Positions 22,191 through 33,198 of a stretch of DNA of 64,000 nucleotides are shown here, piece by piece. Positions within the stretch are counted from its first letter, which is position 1. The number at the start of each line of letters is the position of its first letter. The notes below the pieces were generated by a model. The model searched no databases, had not been told where the DNA came from, and saw only the letters and a program-made list of their open reading frames with translations. The translations under genes and the position numbers were made by a program. Origin of the DNA: Megascapheus bottae (lineage: Eukaryota; Chordata; Mammalia; Rodentia; Geomyidae); assembly GCA_024803745.1 (NCBI GenBank), contig JANJXV010000131.1:1880001-1944000 (forward strand), in the 5' to 3' direction.

Positions 22191-25100
22191 GGGTTAAGGT
22201 TAGGGTTAGGGTTAGGGTTAAGGTTAGGGTTAGAGTGAGGGTGAGTGTATGTGTTAGGGTTAGGGTTAGGGTTAAGGTAAGGGTAAGGGTTAGGGTCAGG
22301 GTTAGGGTTGGGGTTAGTTTTAGGGTAAGGGTTAGGGTTAGGGTTAGGGTAAGGGTAAGGTTTAGGGTTAGGTTAGCGTTAGGGTTAGGGTAAGGGTAAG
22401 GGTTAGGGTTAGGGTTAGGGTTAAGGTTAGGTTTAGAGTTAGGGTAAAGGTAGAGGTTAGGGTTAGGGTGAGGGTTAGGGTTAGGATAAGGGTAAGGGTT
22501 AGCGTTAGGGTTAGGGTTAGCCTTAGGGGTTACAATTAGAATTAGGGTTAGGGTTAGGGTAAGGGTAAGGGTTAGGTTTAGTGTTAGAGTTAGGTTGAAG
22601 GTTAGGGTTAGTGTTAGGGTTACGGTAAGGATAAGGGTTAGGATTAAGGTTAGGTTTAGGGGTAGGGTTCAGATTAGGGTTAAGGTTAGGGTTAGGGTGA
22701 GGGTAAGGGTAAGGTTTAGGGTTAGGGTTACGCTAAGGGTAAGGGTTAGGGTTAGGGTTAGGGTTAGGTTTAGGGTTAGGGTTAGGGTTAGGTTTAGGGT
22801 TAGGGTTAGGGTTAGGGTTAGGGTAAGGGTAAGGGTTAGGGTTAGAATTAGGGTTAGGGATAGGGTAAGGGTTAGGGTTAGGGTTAGGGTTAAGTTTAGG
22901 GTTAGGGTTAGGGTACGGGTAAGGGTTAGAGTTAGGATTAGCGTTAGGGATAGTGTAAGGTTTAGTGTTAGGGTTAGGGATAGGGTTCGGTTTAGGGTTA
23001 GGGTAGGGATAAGGGTTAGGGTTACTGTTAGGGTTAGGTTTAGGGTTGGGGTTAAGGTTAGATTTAGTGTTAGGGCAAGTGTTCGGGTTAGGGTTAGGGT
23101 TAGGGTTAGGTTTCGGTTTAGGGTTAGGGTTAGCGTTAGTGTTAGGGTTAGGGTTAGGGTTAATGTTAAGTTTAGGGTTAGGGTTCGGGTAAGGGTTAGG
23201 GTAAGGATATGTGTTAGGTTAGGGTTAGGGTTAGGGTTAGGGTTAAGGTAAGGGTAAGGGTTAGGGTTAGGGTTAGGGTTAAGGTTAGGTTTAGGGTTAG
23301 GGTAAGCGTAAGGGTTCGCGTTAGGGTTAGGGTTAGGCTTAGGGGTTATGGTTAGGGTTAGGGTTAGGGTTAGTTTAAGGGTAAGGATTAGGTTTATGGT
23401 TAGAGATAGGTTTAGGGTTAGGGTTAGTGTTAGGGTAAGGATAAGGGTTAGGGTTAAGATTAGGGTTAGGTTTGGGTTCGGGTTAGGGTTAGGGTGAGGG
23501 TTAAGGTAAGGGTAAGTGTTAGGGTTAGGTTTAGGGATAGGGTTAAGTTTACAGTAAGGGTTAGGGTTAGGGTTAGGGTAAGGGTAAGGTTTAGGGTTAG
23601 GGTTAGGGTTAGGGTAAGGGTAAGGGTTAGGTTTAGGGATAGGGTTAAGGTTAGGTTTAGGGTTAGGGTAAGCGTAAGGGTTAGCGTTAGGGTTAGGGTT
23701 AGGCTTAGGGGTTACGGTTAGGGTTAGGGTTAGGGTTAGTTTAAGGGTAAGAATTAGGTTTAGGGTTAGAGATAGGTTTAGGGTTAGGGTTAGTGTTAGG
23801 GTAAGGATAAGGCTTAGGGTTAAGGTTAAGGTTAGGTTTGGGTTCGGGTTAGGATTAGGGTGAGGGTAAGGGTAATGGTTAGGGTTAGGTTTAGGGTTAA
23901 AGTTAGCCTAAGGGTAAGGGTTAGGGTTAGGGTTAGGGTTAGGTTTAGGGTTAGGGTTAGGGTTAGGGTTAGGGTTAGGGTAAGTGTTAGGGTTAGGGTT
24001 AAGGTGAGGTTTAGGGCTAGGGTTAGTGTAAGGGTAAGGGTAAGGGTTAGGGTTAGGGTAAGGGTTAGGGTAAGGGTTAGGGTTAGATTTAGTGTTAGGG
24101 TAAGTGTTATGGTTAGTGTTAGGGTTATGGTTAGCGTTAGTGTTAGGGTTAGGGATAGTGTTAGGGTTAGGGTTAGGGTTAGGGTTAGGGTTAGGGTTAA
24201 GGTAAGGGTAAGGTTTAGGGTTAGGGTTAGGGTTAGGGTAAGTGTTAGGGTTACGGTTAGGGTTAGGTTTAGGGTTGGGGTTAAGTTTAGATTTAGGGTT
24301 AGGGTAAGGGTAAGTTTTAGGGTTAGGTTTAGGGTTAGGGTTAGCGTTAGGATAAGGGTAAGTGTTAGGGTTAAGGTTAGGGTTAAGGTAAGGGTAAGGT
24401 TTAGGGTTAGGGTTAGGGTTAGGGTAAGTGTTAGGGTAAGGGTTAGGGTTAGGGTTAGTTTTAGAGTTGGGGTTAAGGTTACGGTTAGGGTTAGGTTTAG
24501 GGTTAGTTTTAAGGTTAGGGGTTAGGTTTAGGGTTAGGGTTAGGTTTAGGTTTACGGTTAGGGTAAGGGTAAGGGTTAGGTTTAGGGTAAGGGTTAGGGT
24601 TAGGGTTAGGGTAAGGGTAAGTGTTAGGGACAGGGTAGGTTAGGGTAAGGGTTACAGTTAGGGTTAGGGTTAGGGTAAGGGTATGTTGTAGGGTTATGCT
24701 TAGGGTTAGGGTTAGAGTTAGGGTAAGGGTAAGTGTTAGGTTTAGGGCTAGGGTTAGGGTTAGGGTTAAGGTTGAGGTTAGGGTTAGGGTTTGGGTTAGG
24801 GTTAGGGTTAGGGTAAGGGTAAGGGTTTGGGTGAGGGGCAGGGTTAGGTTTAGGCTAAGGGTAAGGGTTAGGGTTAGGGTTAGGGTTAGGTTTAGGGTTA
24901 GGGTTAGGGTTAGGGTTAGGGTAAGGGTTAGGGTTAAGTTTAGGGTTAGGGTTAGGTTTAGGGTTAGGGTTAGGGTTAAGGTTGAGGTTAGGGTTAGGGT
25001 TAGGTTTAGGTTAAGAGTTAGGGTTAATGTAAGGGTTAGGGTTAGGGTTAGGGTTAGGGTACTGGTAATGGTAAGGGTTAGGGTTAGGGTTAGGTTAAGG

Positions 25101-27280
25101 TTGAGGTTAGGGTTAGGTTTAGGGTTAGGGTTAGCGTTAGGATAAGGGTAAGTGTTAGGGTTAGGGTTAGGGTTAAGGTAAGGGTAAGGTTTAAGGTTAG
25201 GGTTAGGGTTAGGGTAAGTGTTAGGGTAAGGGTTAGGGTTAGGGTTAGGTTTCGAGTTGGGGTTAAGGTTACGGTTAGGGTTAGGTTTAGGGTTAGTTTT
25301 AAGGTTAGGGGTTAGGTTTAGGGTTAGGGTTAGGTTTAGGTTTAGGGTTAGGGTAAGGGTAAGGGTTAGGTTTAGGGTAAGGGTTAGGGTTAGGGTTAGG
25401 GTAAGGGTTAGGTTTAGTATTAGGGTTAGGGTAAGGGTAAGTGTTAGGGACAGGGTAGGTTAGGGTAAGGGTTACAGTTAGGGTTAGGGTTAGGGTAAGG
25501 GTATGTTGTAGGGTTATGCTTAGGGTTAGGGTTAGAGTTAGGGTAAGGGTAAGTGTTAGGGTTAGGGCTAGGGTTAGGATTAGGGTTAAGGTTGAGGTTA
25601 GGGTTATGGTTTGGGTTAGGGTTAGGGTTAGGGTAAGGGTAAGGGTTTGGGTGAGGGGCAGGGTTAGGTTTAGGCTAAGGGTAAGGGTTAGGGTTAGGGT
25701 TAGGGTTAGGTTTAGGGTTAGGGTTAGGGTTAGGGTTAGGGTAAGGGTTAGGGTTAAGTTTAGGGTTAGGGTTAGGTTTAGGGTTAGGGTTAGGGTTAAG
25801 GTTGAGGTTAGGGTTAGGGTTAGGTTTAGGTTAAGAGTTAGGGTTAATGTAAGGGTTAGGGTTAGGGTTAGGGTTAGGGTTAGGGTACGGGTAATGGTAA
25901 GGGTTAGGGTTAGGGTTAGGTTAAGGTTGAGGTTAGGGTTAGGGTTAGAGTAAGGGTTAGGATTAGTGTTAGGGTAAGTGTTAGGGTTAGGGTTATGGTT
26001 AGGGTTAGAGTTAGGGTTAAAGTTAGGGTAAGGGTAAGAGTTAGGGTTTGGATTAGGGTAAGGATAAGGGTTAGGGTTAGCGTTAGGATTACTGTTAGGG
26101 TTAGGGTTAGGGTTAGGGTAAGGATATGTGTTAGGGTTTGGGTTAGGGTTAGGGTTAGAGTGAGGTTAAGGGTATGTGTTAGGGTTAGTGTTAGGGTTAA
26201 GGTAAGTGTAAGGGTTAGGGTGAGGGTTAGGGTTGGGGTTAAGTTTAGGGTAAGGTTTAGGGTTAGGGTTAGGGTAAGGGTAAGGTTTTGGGTTAGGGTT
26301 AGCGTTAGGGTTAGGGTAAGGGTAAGGGTTAGGGTTAGGGTTAGGGTTAAGTTTAAGTTTAGAGTTAGGTTTAGGGTTAGGGTTAGGGTTAAGGTTGAGG
26401 TTAGGGTTAGGGTTAGAGTAAGGGTTAGGATTAGTGTTAGGGTAAGTGTTAGGGTTAGGGTTATGGTTAGGGTTAGAGTTAGGGTTAAAGTTAGGGTAAG
26501 GGTAAGGGTTAGGGTTTGGATTAGGGTAAGGATAAGGGTTAGGGTTAGCGTTAGGATTACTGTTAGGGTTAGGGTTAGGGTTAGGGTAAGGATATGTGTT
26601 AGGGTTTGGGTTAGGGTTAGGGTTAGAGTGAGGTTAAGGGTATGTGTTAGGGTTAGGGTTAGGGTTAAGGTAAGTGTAAGGGTTAGGGTGAGGGTTAGGG
26701 TTGGGGTTAAGTTTAGGGTAAGGTTTAGGGTTAGGGTTAGGGTAAGGGTAAGGTTTTGGGTTAGGGTTAGCGTTAGGGTTAGGGTAAGGGTAAGGGTTAG
26801 GGTTAGGGTTAGGGTTAAGTTTAGGTTTAGAGTTAGGGTAAGGGTAGAGGTTAGGGTTAGGGTGAGGTTTAGGGTTAGGATAAGGGTAAGGTTTGGTGTT
26901 AGGCTTAGGGTTAGCCTTAGGGGTTACAGTTAGACTTAGGGTTAGGGTTAGGGTAAGGGTAAGGGTTAGGTTTAGTGTTAGAGTTAGGTTGAAGGTCAGG
27001 GTTAGTGTTAGGGTTACGGTAAGGATAAGGGTTAGGATTAAGGTTAGGTTTAGGGGTAGGGTTCGGATTAGGGTTAAGGTTAGGGTTAGGGTGAGGGTAA
27101 GGGTAAGGTTTAGGGTTAGGGTTACGCTAAGGGTAAGGGTTAGGGTTAGGGTTAGGGTTAGGTTTAGGGTTAGGGTTAGGGTTAGGTTTAGGGTTAGGGT
27201 TAGGGTTAGGGTTAGGGTAAGGGTAAGGGTTAGGGTTAGAATTATGGTTAGGGATAGGGTAAGGGTTAGGGTTAGGGTTA
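22191..27280 (+). repeat. 5,090 bp tandem duplication, copy B
   Basis: Copy B repeats 17,101-22,190, including all three nested pairs at +5,090. The few differences include ACGCTAAGG near 22,731 in place of AGGCTAAGG, GGGTTAGG near 23,624 for GGTTTAGG, GTTGTAGGG near 24,686 for GTTTTAGGG and GGGTTAGG near 24,531 for GTGTTAGG. The near identity in so degenerate a repeat points to a very recent duplication, ongoing conversion, or an assembly duplication; the sequence alone cannot separate these. Confidence 0.95.
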
Positions 27281-28183
27281 GGGTTAAGTTTAGGGTTAGG
27301 GTTAGGGTACGGGTAAGGGTTAGAGTTAGGATTAGCGTTAGGGATAGTGTAAGGTTTAGGGTTAGGGTTAGGGATAGGGTTCGGTTTAGGGTTAGGGTAG
27401 GGATAAGGGTTAGGGTTACTGTTAGGGTTAGGTTTAGGGTTGGGGTTAAGGTTAGATTTAGTGTTAGGGCAAGTGTTCGGGTTAGGGTTAGGGTTAGGGT
27501 TAGGTTTCGGTTTAGGGTTAGGGTTAGCGTTAGTGTTAGGGTTAGGGTTAGGGTTAATGTTAAGTTTAGGGTTAGGGTTCGGGTAAGGGTTAGGGTAAGG
27601 ATATGTGTTAGGTTAGGGTTAGGGTTAGGGTTAGGGTTAAGGTAAGGGTAAGGGTTAGGGTTAGGGTTAGGGATAGGGTTAAGTTTACAGTAAGGGTTAG
27701 GGTTAGGGTTAGGGTAAGGGTAAGATTTAGGGTTAGGGTTAGGGTTAGGGTTAGGGTAAGGGTAAGGGTTAGGGTTAGGGTTAAGGTTAGGTTTAGGGTT
27801 AGGGTAAGCGTAAGGGTTAGCGTTAGGGTTAGGGTTAGGCTTAGGGGTTACGGTTAGGGTTAGGGTTAGGGTTAGTTTAAGGTTAAGGATTAGGTTTAGG
27901 GTTAGAGATAGGGTTAGGGTTAGGGTTAGTGTTAGGGTAAGGATAAGGGTTAGGTTTAAGATTAGGGTTAGGTTTGGGTTCGGGTTAGGGTTAGGGTGAG
28001 GGTTAAGGTAAGGGTAAGGGTTAGGGTTAGGGTTAGGGATAGGGTTAAGTTTACAGTAAGGGTTAGGGTTAGGGTTAGGGTAAGGGTAAGGTTTAGGGTT
28101 AGGGTTAGGCTTAAGGTTAGGTTTAGGGTTAGGGTAAGGGTAAGGGTTAGCGTTAGGGTTAGGTTTAGGCTTAGGGGTTACGG

Positions 28184-28214
<31 letters not shown>

Positions 28215-28620
28215 AAGGATTAGTTTTATGGTTAGAGTTAGGTTTAGGGTTAGGGTTAGTGTTAGGGTAAGGGTTAGGTTATGGTAAGGTTAAGTGTTAG
28301 CGTTAGGATAAGGGTAAGGGTTAGGGTTAGGGTTAGGGTTAGGGTTAAGATAAGGGTAAGGGTTAGGGTTAAAGTTTGGTTTAGGGTAAGGGTTAGGGTT
28401 AGGGTTAGGGTAAGGGTAAGGTTTAGGGTTAGGGTTAGGTTTAGGGTCAGGATAAGAGTAAGGGTAAGGGTTAGGGTTAGGTTTAGTGTTAGGGTTAAGG
28501 TAAGGGTAAGGGTTAAGCTTAGGGTAAGGGTTAGTTTTAGGTTTAGGGTTGGGTTCAGGTTTATGTTTAGGGTTAGTGTAACGGTAATGTTAGGGTTAGA
28601 GTTAGGGTAAGGGTTAGGGT
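27281..28620 (+). repeat. Partial third copy of the 17-22 kb block
   Basis: After copy B ends, the sequence follows the order of 17,800-18,120 (TAAGTTTAGGG at 17,801 and 27,285, TTCGGTTTAGGG, GTTTCGGTTTAGG), then 10,880-11,090-like sequence, and ends with a 330 bp pair marked by GCTTAGGGG at 27,839 and 28,169. It skips the first 0.7 kb of the 5,090 bp unit. After about 28,300 the order no longer matches the family of the first 28 kb. Confidence 0.78.
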
Positions 28621-28725
28621 TAGCGTTAGGCTTAGGGTAGGGTTTAGGGTAAGGGTAAGTGTTAGGGTTAGGGTTAGGATAAGGGTAAGGGTTAGGGTTA
28701 GGATTAGGGTTAGGCTTAGGGTTAG
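28621..28725 (+). repeat. Transition between the two block families
   Basis: Upstream blocks are of the type seen in the first 28 kb. Downstream, from the landmark GGTTAGGAAT at 28,726, blocks belong to a second series. The change is gradual over about 28,300-28,725 and no non-telomeric sequence marks it. Confidence 0.55.
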
Positions 28726-31008
28726 GGTTAGGAATAGGGTTAGGGTTAGGGTAGTGTAAGTGTTAGGGTTAGGGTTAGGGCAGGTTTAGTGTTAGTTTTA
28801 GGGTTAGGGTTAGGGTAAGGGTAATGCTTAGGGTTAGGGTTAGGGTTAAGGTTAGGTTTAGGGTTAGGGTTAGGTTTAGGTTTAGGGTTAGGGTTGGGGG
28901 TAGAGTTAGGTTTAGGGTTAGGGTAAGGGTAAGGTTTAGGTTTAAGATTCGGTTTAGTGTTATGATAAGTGTTATGGTTAGGTGTTAGCGTTTGGGTTAG
29001 GGTTCGGGTAAGGGTTAGGGTTAGGGTTAGTGTTAGGTTAAGGGTAAGTGTTAGCGTTAGAGTTAAGTTTAGGGTAAGTGTTAGGGTAAGGGTCAGGGTT
29101 AGGGTTAGGTTTAGGGCTGGGGTTAAGTTTAGGGATAGGGTTAGGGTAAGGGTAAGGGTTAGGGTTAGAGTTAGGGTGAGGGTAAGTGTTAGGTTTAGGT
29201 TTAGGGTTAGGGATAGGGTAAGGGTAAGGGTTAGGGGTAGGGGTAGGGGTAGTTTTAGGGTTAGGATTAGGGTTAGGTTTAGGGTAAGGTTTAGGGTTAG
29301 GGTTAGGGTAAGGGTAAGGATTAGGTTTAGAGGTAGGGTTAATGTTAGGTTTAGGGTTAGGTTAAGGGTAAGGGTTAGGTTTAGGGTTAGGGTTAGGGTT
29401 AGGGAAAGGATAAGGTTTAGGATTAGGGTTAGGGTTAGGGTTAGGGTTAGGGTTAGCATTAAGGTTAGGTTTAGTGTTAGGGTTAGGGTAAGGGTTAGGG
29501 TTAGGGTTAGGATAAGGGTAGGTGTTAGGGTTAGGGTTAGGGTTAAGGTAAGTGTAAGGGTTAGGGTTAGGGTTAGGGATAGGTTAGGTTTAGGATAAGG
29601 GTTAGGGTTAGGGTTAGGGTAAGGGTAAGGTTTAGGGTTTGGGTTAGGGTAAGGGATAGGGTTAGGGTTAGGGTGAGGTTTAGGGTTAGGGTTAAGTTAA
29701 GGGTAAGGGTTAGGGTTAGGGTTAGGGTTAGTGTTAAGGTAAGGGTAAGGGTTAGGGTTAGGGTTACGGTTAGGGTTAAGTTTAGGGTTAGTGTTAGGGT
29801 TAGGGTTAGGGTTAGTGTTAAGGTAAGGGTAAGGGTTAGGGTTACGGTTAGGGTTAAGTTTAGGGTTAGGGTTAGGGTTAGGGTAAGGTTTAGGGTTAGG
29901 GTTAGGGTTACGGTTAGCATTAAGGTTAGGTTTAGTGTTAGGGTTAGGGTAAGGGTTAGGGTTAGGGTTAGGATAAGGGTAAGGGTTAGGGTTACAGTTA
30001 GGGTTAGTGTTAGGGTTAGGGTAAGGGTTAGGGTTAGGGTTCGGATAAGGGTAAGGGTTAGGGTTACGGTTAGGATTAGGCTTAGGGTTTTGGTTTAGGG
30101 TTAATGTTAGGGTTAGGGTAGGGTAAGGGTTAGGGTTAGGGTTAGGGTTAGTATTAGGATTAGGTTTAGGTTTGTAGTTAGGGTAAGGTTAATGGTTAGG
30201 ATTAGGGTAAGAGTTAAGGTTATGGTTAGGGTTAGGGTTATGGTTAGGTTTAGGGTAAGGGCAAGGGTTAGGGTTAGTGTTAGGGTCAAGTTTAGGTTAG
30301 CGTTAGGGTTAGGGTTAGAGTTAGGTTTAGGGTTACGGTAAGGTTAAGGTTTAGGGTTAGGGTTAGGTTAATGTTAGGTTAAGGGTTAGGGTTAGGGGTT
30401 AATGTTTGGGTTAGGGTTAGGGTAAGAGTTAGGGTTAGGGTTAGGTTTAGGGTAAGGGTAAGGGTTAGGGTTAGGGTTAGTGTAAGGGTAAGTGTTAGGG
30501 TTAGGGTTAGGGTTAGGTTTAGGGTAAGGCTTATTGTCAGAGTTAGTGTTAGGGTTAGGGTAAGTGTTAGGGTTATGGTTAGGGTTAGTGTAAGTGTTAG
30601 GGTAAAGGTTAAGGTTAGGGTTAGCTTTAGGCCTGGGGTTAAGGTTAGGGTTAGGGTTAGGGTAAGGGTAAGGGTTAGGGTTAGGGTTAGGGTGAGGGTA
30701 AGTGTTAGGTTTAGGGTTAGGGTTAGGGATAGGGTAAGGGTAAGGGTTAGGGTTATGGGTTAGGGTTAATGTTAGGGTTAGGGTAAGGGTTAGGGTAAGG
30801 GTAAGTGTTAGGGTTAGCGTTAGGGTTAGTGTTCGGTTAAGGGTTATCGTTAGAGTTAGGGTTAGGGTTAGGTAAGTGTTAGGGTTAGGTTTAGGGTTAG
30901 GGTTAGGTAAGGGTAAGGCTTAGGGTTAGGATTAGGGTTAAGGTTAGGTTTAGGGTTATGGTAAGGGTAAGGGTTAGCGTTAGAGTTAGGGTTATGCTTG
31001 TGGGTTAC

Positions 31009-31041
<33 letters not shown>

Positions 31042-33198
31042 AATGATTAGGTTTAGGGTTAGAATTAGGTTTAGGGTTATGGTTAGTGTTAGGGTTAGGG
31101 TAAGGATAAGGGTTAGGGTTAAGGTTAGGGTTAGGGTTCGGGTTACGGTTAAGGTTAGGGTTAGGGTGAGTGTAAGAGTAAGGGTTAGGTTTAGGTTTAG
31201 GTTTAGGGTTAGGCTAAGGGTAAGTGTTAGGGTTAGGGTTAGGGTTAAGTTTTGGGTTAGGGTTAGGGTTAGGGTTAGGGTTAGGGTAAGGGTAAGTTTA
31301 AGGGTTAGGGTTAAGGTGAGGGTTAGGGTTAGGTTTAGGCTTAGGGTTAGGGTTAGGTTTAGAGTAAGGGTAAGGGTTAGGGTTATGGTTAATGTTAGGG
31401 ATAGGGTAAGGGTTAGGGTAAGGGTAAGTGTTAGGGTTAGAGTTAGGGTTAGGGTTAGGTTAAGGGTTAACGTTAGAGTTAGGGTTAGGGTTAGGGTAAG
31501 TGTTAAGGTTAGGGTTAGGGTTAGGGTTAGGTTTGGGGTGGGGGTTAAGGTTAGGGTTAGGGTTAGGGTAGGGTTAGTTTTAGGGTTAGGGGTTAGGGTT
31601 AGGGTTAGGGTTAGGTTTAGGGTTAGGGTTAGGGTAAGGGTAAGGGTTAGGGTTAGGGTTAGGTTTAGGGTTAGGGTTAGGGTAAGGGTTAGAGTTATGG
31701 TTAGGGTTAGGGTAAGGGTAAAGGTTAAGGTTAGGGTAATGGTTAGGGTAAGTGTTAGGGTTAGTGTTAGGGTTAGGGTTAGGGTTATATTTGGGGTTAG
31801 GGTTAGGGTTAGCGTTAGTGTTAGTGTTAGTGTTAGGGTTAGGTTTAGGGTTATGTTTAGGGTTAGGATTCGGGTAAGGGTAAAGGTTAAGATTAGGGTT
31901 AGGGTTAGGGTTACGGTTAGGATTAGGGTTAAGGTAAGAATATGTATTAGGGTTATGGTTAGGGTTAGCGTTAGAGTTAGGGTAAGGGTAAGTGTTAGGG
32001 TTAGGGTTAGGGTTCAGGTAAGGGTAAGGGTTAGGGTTAGGATTACGGAGAGGATTAGGTTTAGGGTAAGGGTTAATGTTAGGGTTAGGGTAAGGGTTAG
32101 GGTTAGGGTTAGGGGTTATGGGTAGTGTTAGGGTTAGGGTTAGTGTAAGGGTAAGGATAAGGGTTAGGTTTAAGGTTAGGGTTAGGTTTAGGGTTCGGGT
32201 TATGGTTAAGGTTAGGGTAAGGGTGAGGGTAAGAGTAAGGGTTAGGGTTAGGCTAAGGGTTAGTGTTAGAATTAGGGGTAGGGTTAGGCTTATGGTTAGG
32301 GTTAGGGTTAGGGTTAGGGTAAGGGTAAGAGTAAGGGTTAGGGTTAAGGTTAGGGTTAGGGTTAGGTTCAGGGTTAGGGTTAGGGTTAGGTTTAGGGTAA
32401 GGGTTAGGGTTAGGGTTAAGGTTAGGTTTAGGGTTGGGGTTAAGGTTATGGTTAGGGATAGGTTTATGGTTAGTTTTAAGGTTAGGGGTTAGTGTTAGGG
32501 TTAGGGTTAGGTTTAGGATTAGGGTTAGGGTAAGGGTAAGGGTTAGGGTTAGGGTAAGAGTTAGGGTTAGGTTTAGGGTAAGGGTTAGGGTTAGGGTTAC
32601 GGTTAGGGTAAGGGTAAGGGTTAGGGATAGGATAAGGGTTAGGGTAAGGGTTAGGGGTAGGGTTAGGGTTAGGGTTAGGGTTAGGGTTAAATTTAGGGTT
32701 AGGGTTCGGGTAAGGGTAAAGGTTAAGGTGAGGGTTAGGGTTAGGGTTACGTTTAGGGTTAGGGTTAGGGTAAGGATATGTGTTAGGGTTATGGTTAGGG
32801 TTAGGGTTAGAGTTAGGGTAAGGGTAAGTGTTAGGGTTAGGGTTAGCATTAAGGTAAGTGTAAGGGTTAGGGTTAGGTTAGGCATAGGTTAGGTTTAGGG
32901 TAAGGGTTAGGGTTAGGTTTAGGGATAGGTTAGGTTTAGGGTAAGGGTTAGGGTTAGGGTTAGGGTAAGGGTAAGTTTTAGGGTTAGGGTTAGGGTAAGG
33001 GTAAGGTTTAGGGTTAGGGTTAGGGTTAAGGTTATGTTTAGGGTTAGGGTAAGGGTAAGGGTTAGCATTAGGTTTAGGGTTAGGGTTAGGGTAATGTTTA
33101 GGTTTAGGATTCGGCTTAGTGTTATGTTAAGCGTTATGGTTGTGGGTTAGCGTTTGGGTTAGGGTTCGGGTAAGGGTTAGGGTTAGGTTTAGGGTTAG
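28726..33198 (+). repeat. Landmark-anchored unit N1 (4.47 kb)
   Basis: The unit starts with GGTTAGGAAT followed by GTAGTGTAAG, a landmark that recurs at 33,199, 36,411, 38,601, 41,441 and 43,618. It contains a GATTCGGTTTAGTGTTATG near 28,947, TTAGCGTTTGGGTTAGGG near 28,985, GCTTAGGGTTTTGG near 30,080, CTTATTGTCAGAG near 30,530, GCCTGGGG near 30,631 and AGAATATGTATTAGG near 31,937. The part 29,500-32,010 is repeated at 34,210-36,405. The part 32,500-33,100 is repeated in unit N4 at 40,840-41,400. Confidence 0.8.

Noticed and set aside
28746..29459. Reverse-strand Leu-Thr and Pro-Asn frames as genes (also at 32,253, 48,192, 51,770 and 52,726)
   Set aside because: CTAACC reads Leu-Thr and CCTAAC reads Pro-Asn, so these are the complement of the same array. 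They shift from one dipeptide to the other at each indel, as repeat translation would.
30998..32125. 375-codon forward frame as a protein gene
   Set aside because: Same low-complexity Val-Arg translation. Its related block at 35,450-36,444 is broken into two frames by indels, so the frame is not maintained between copies.
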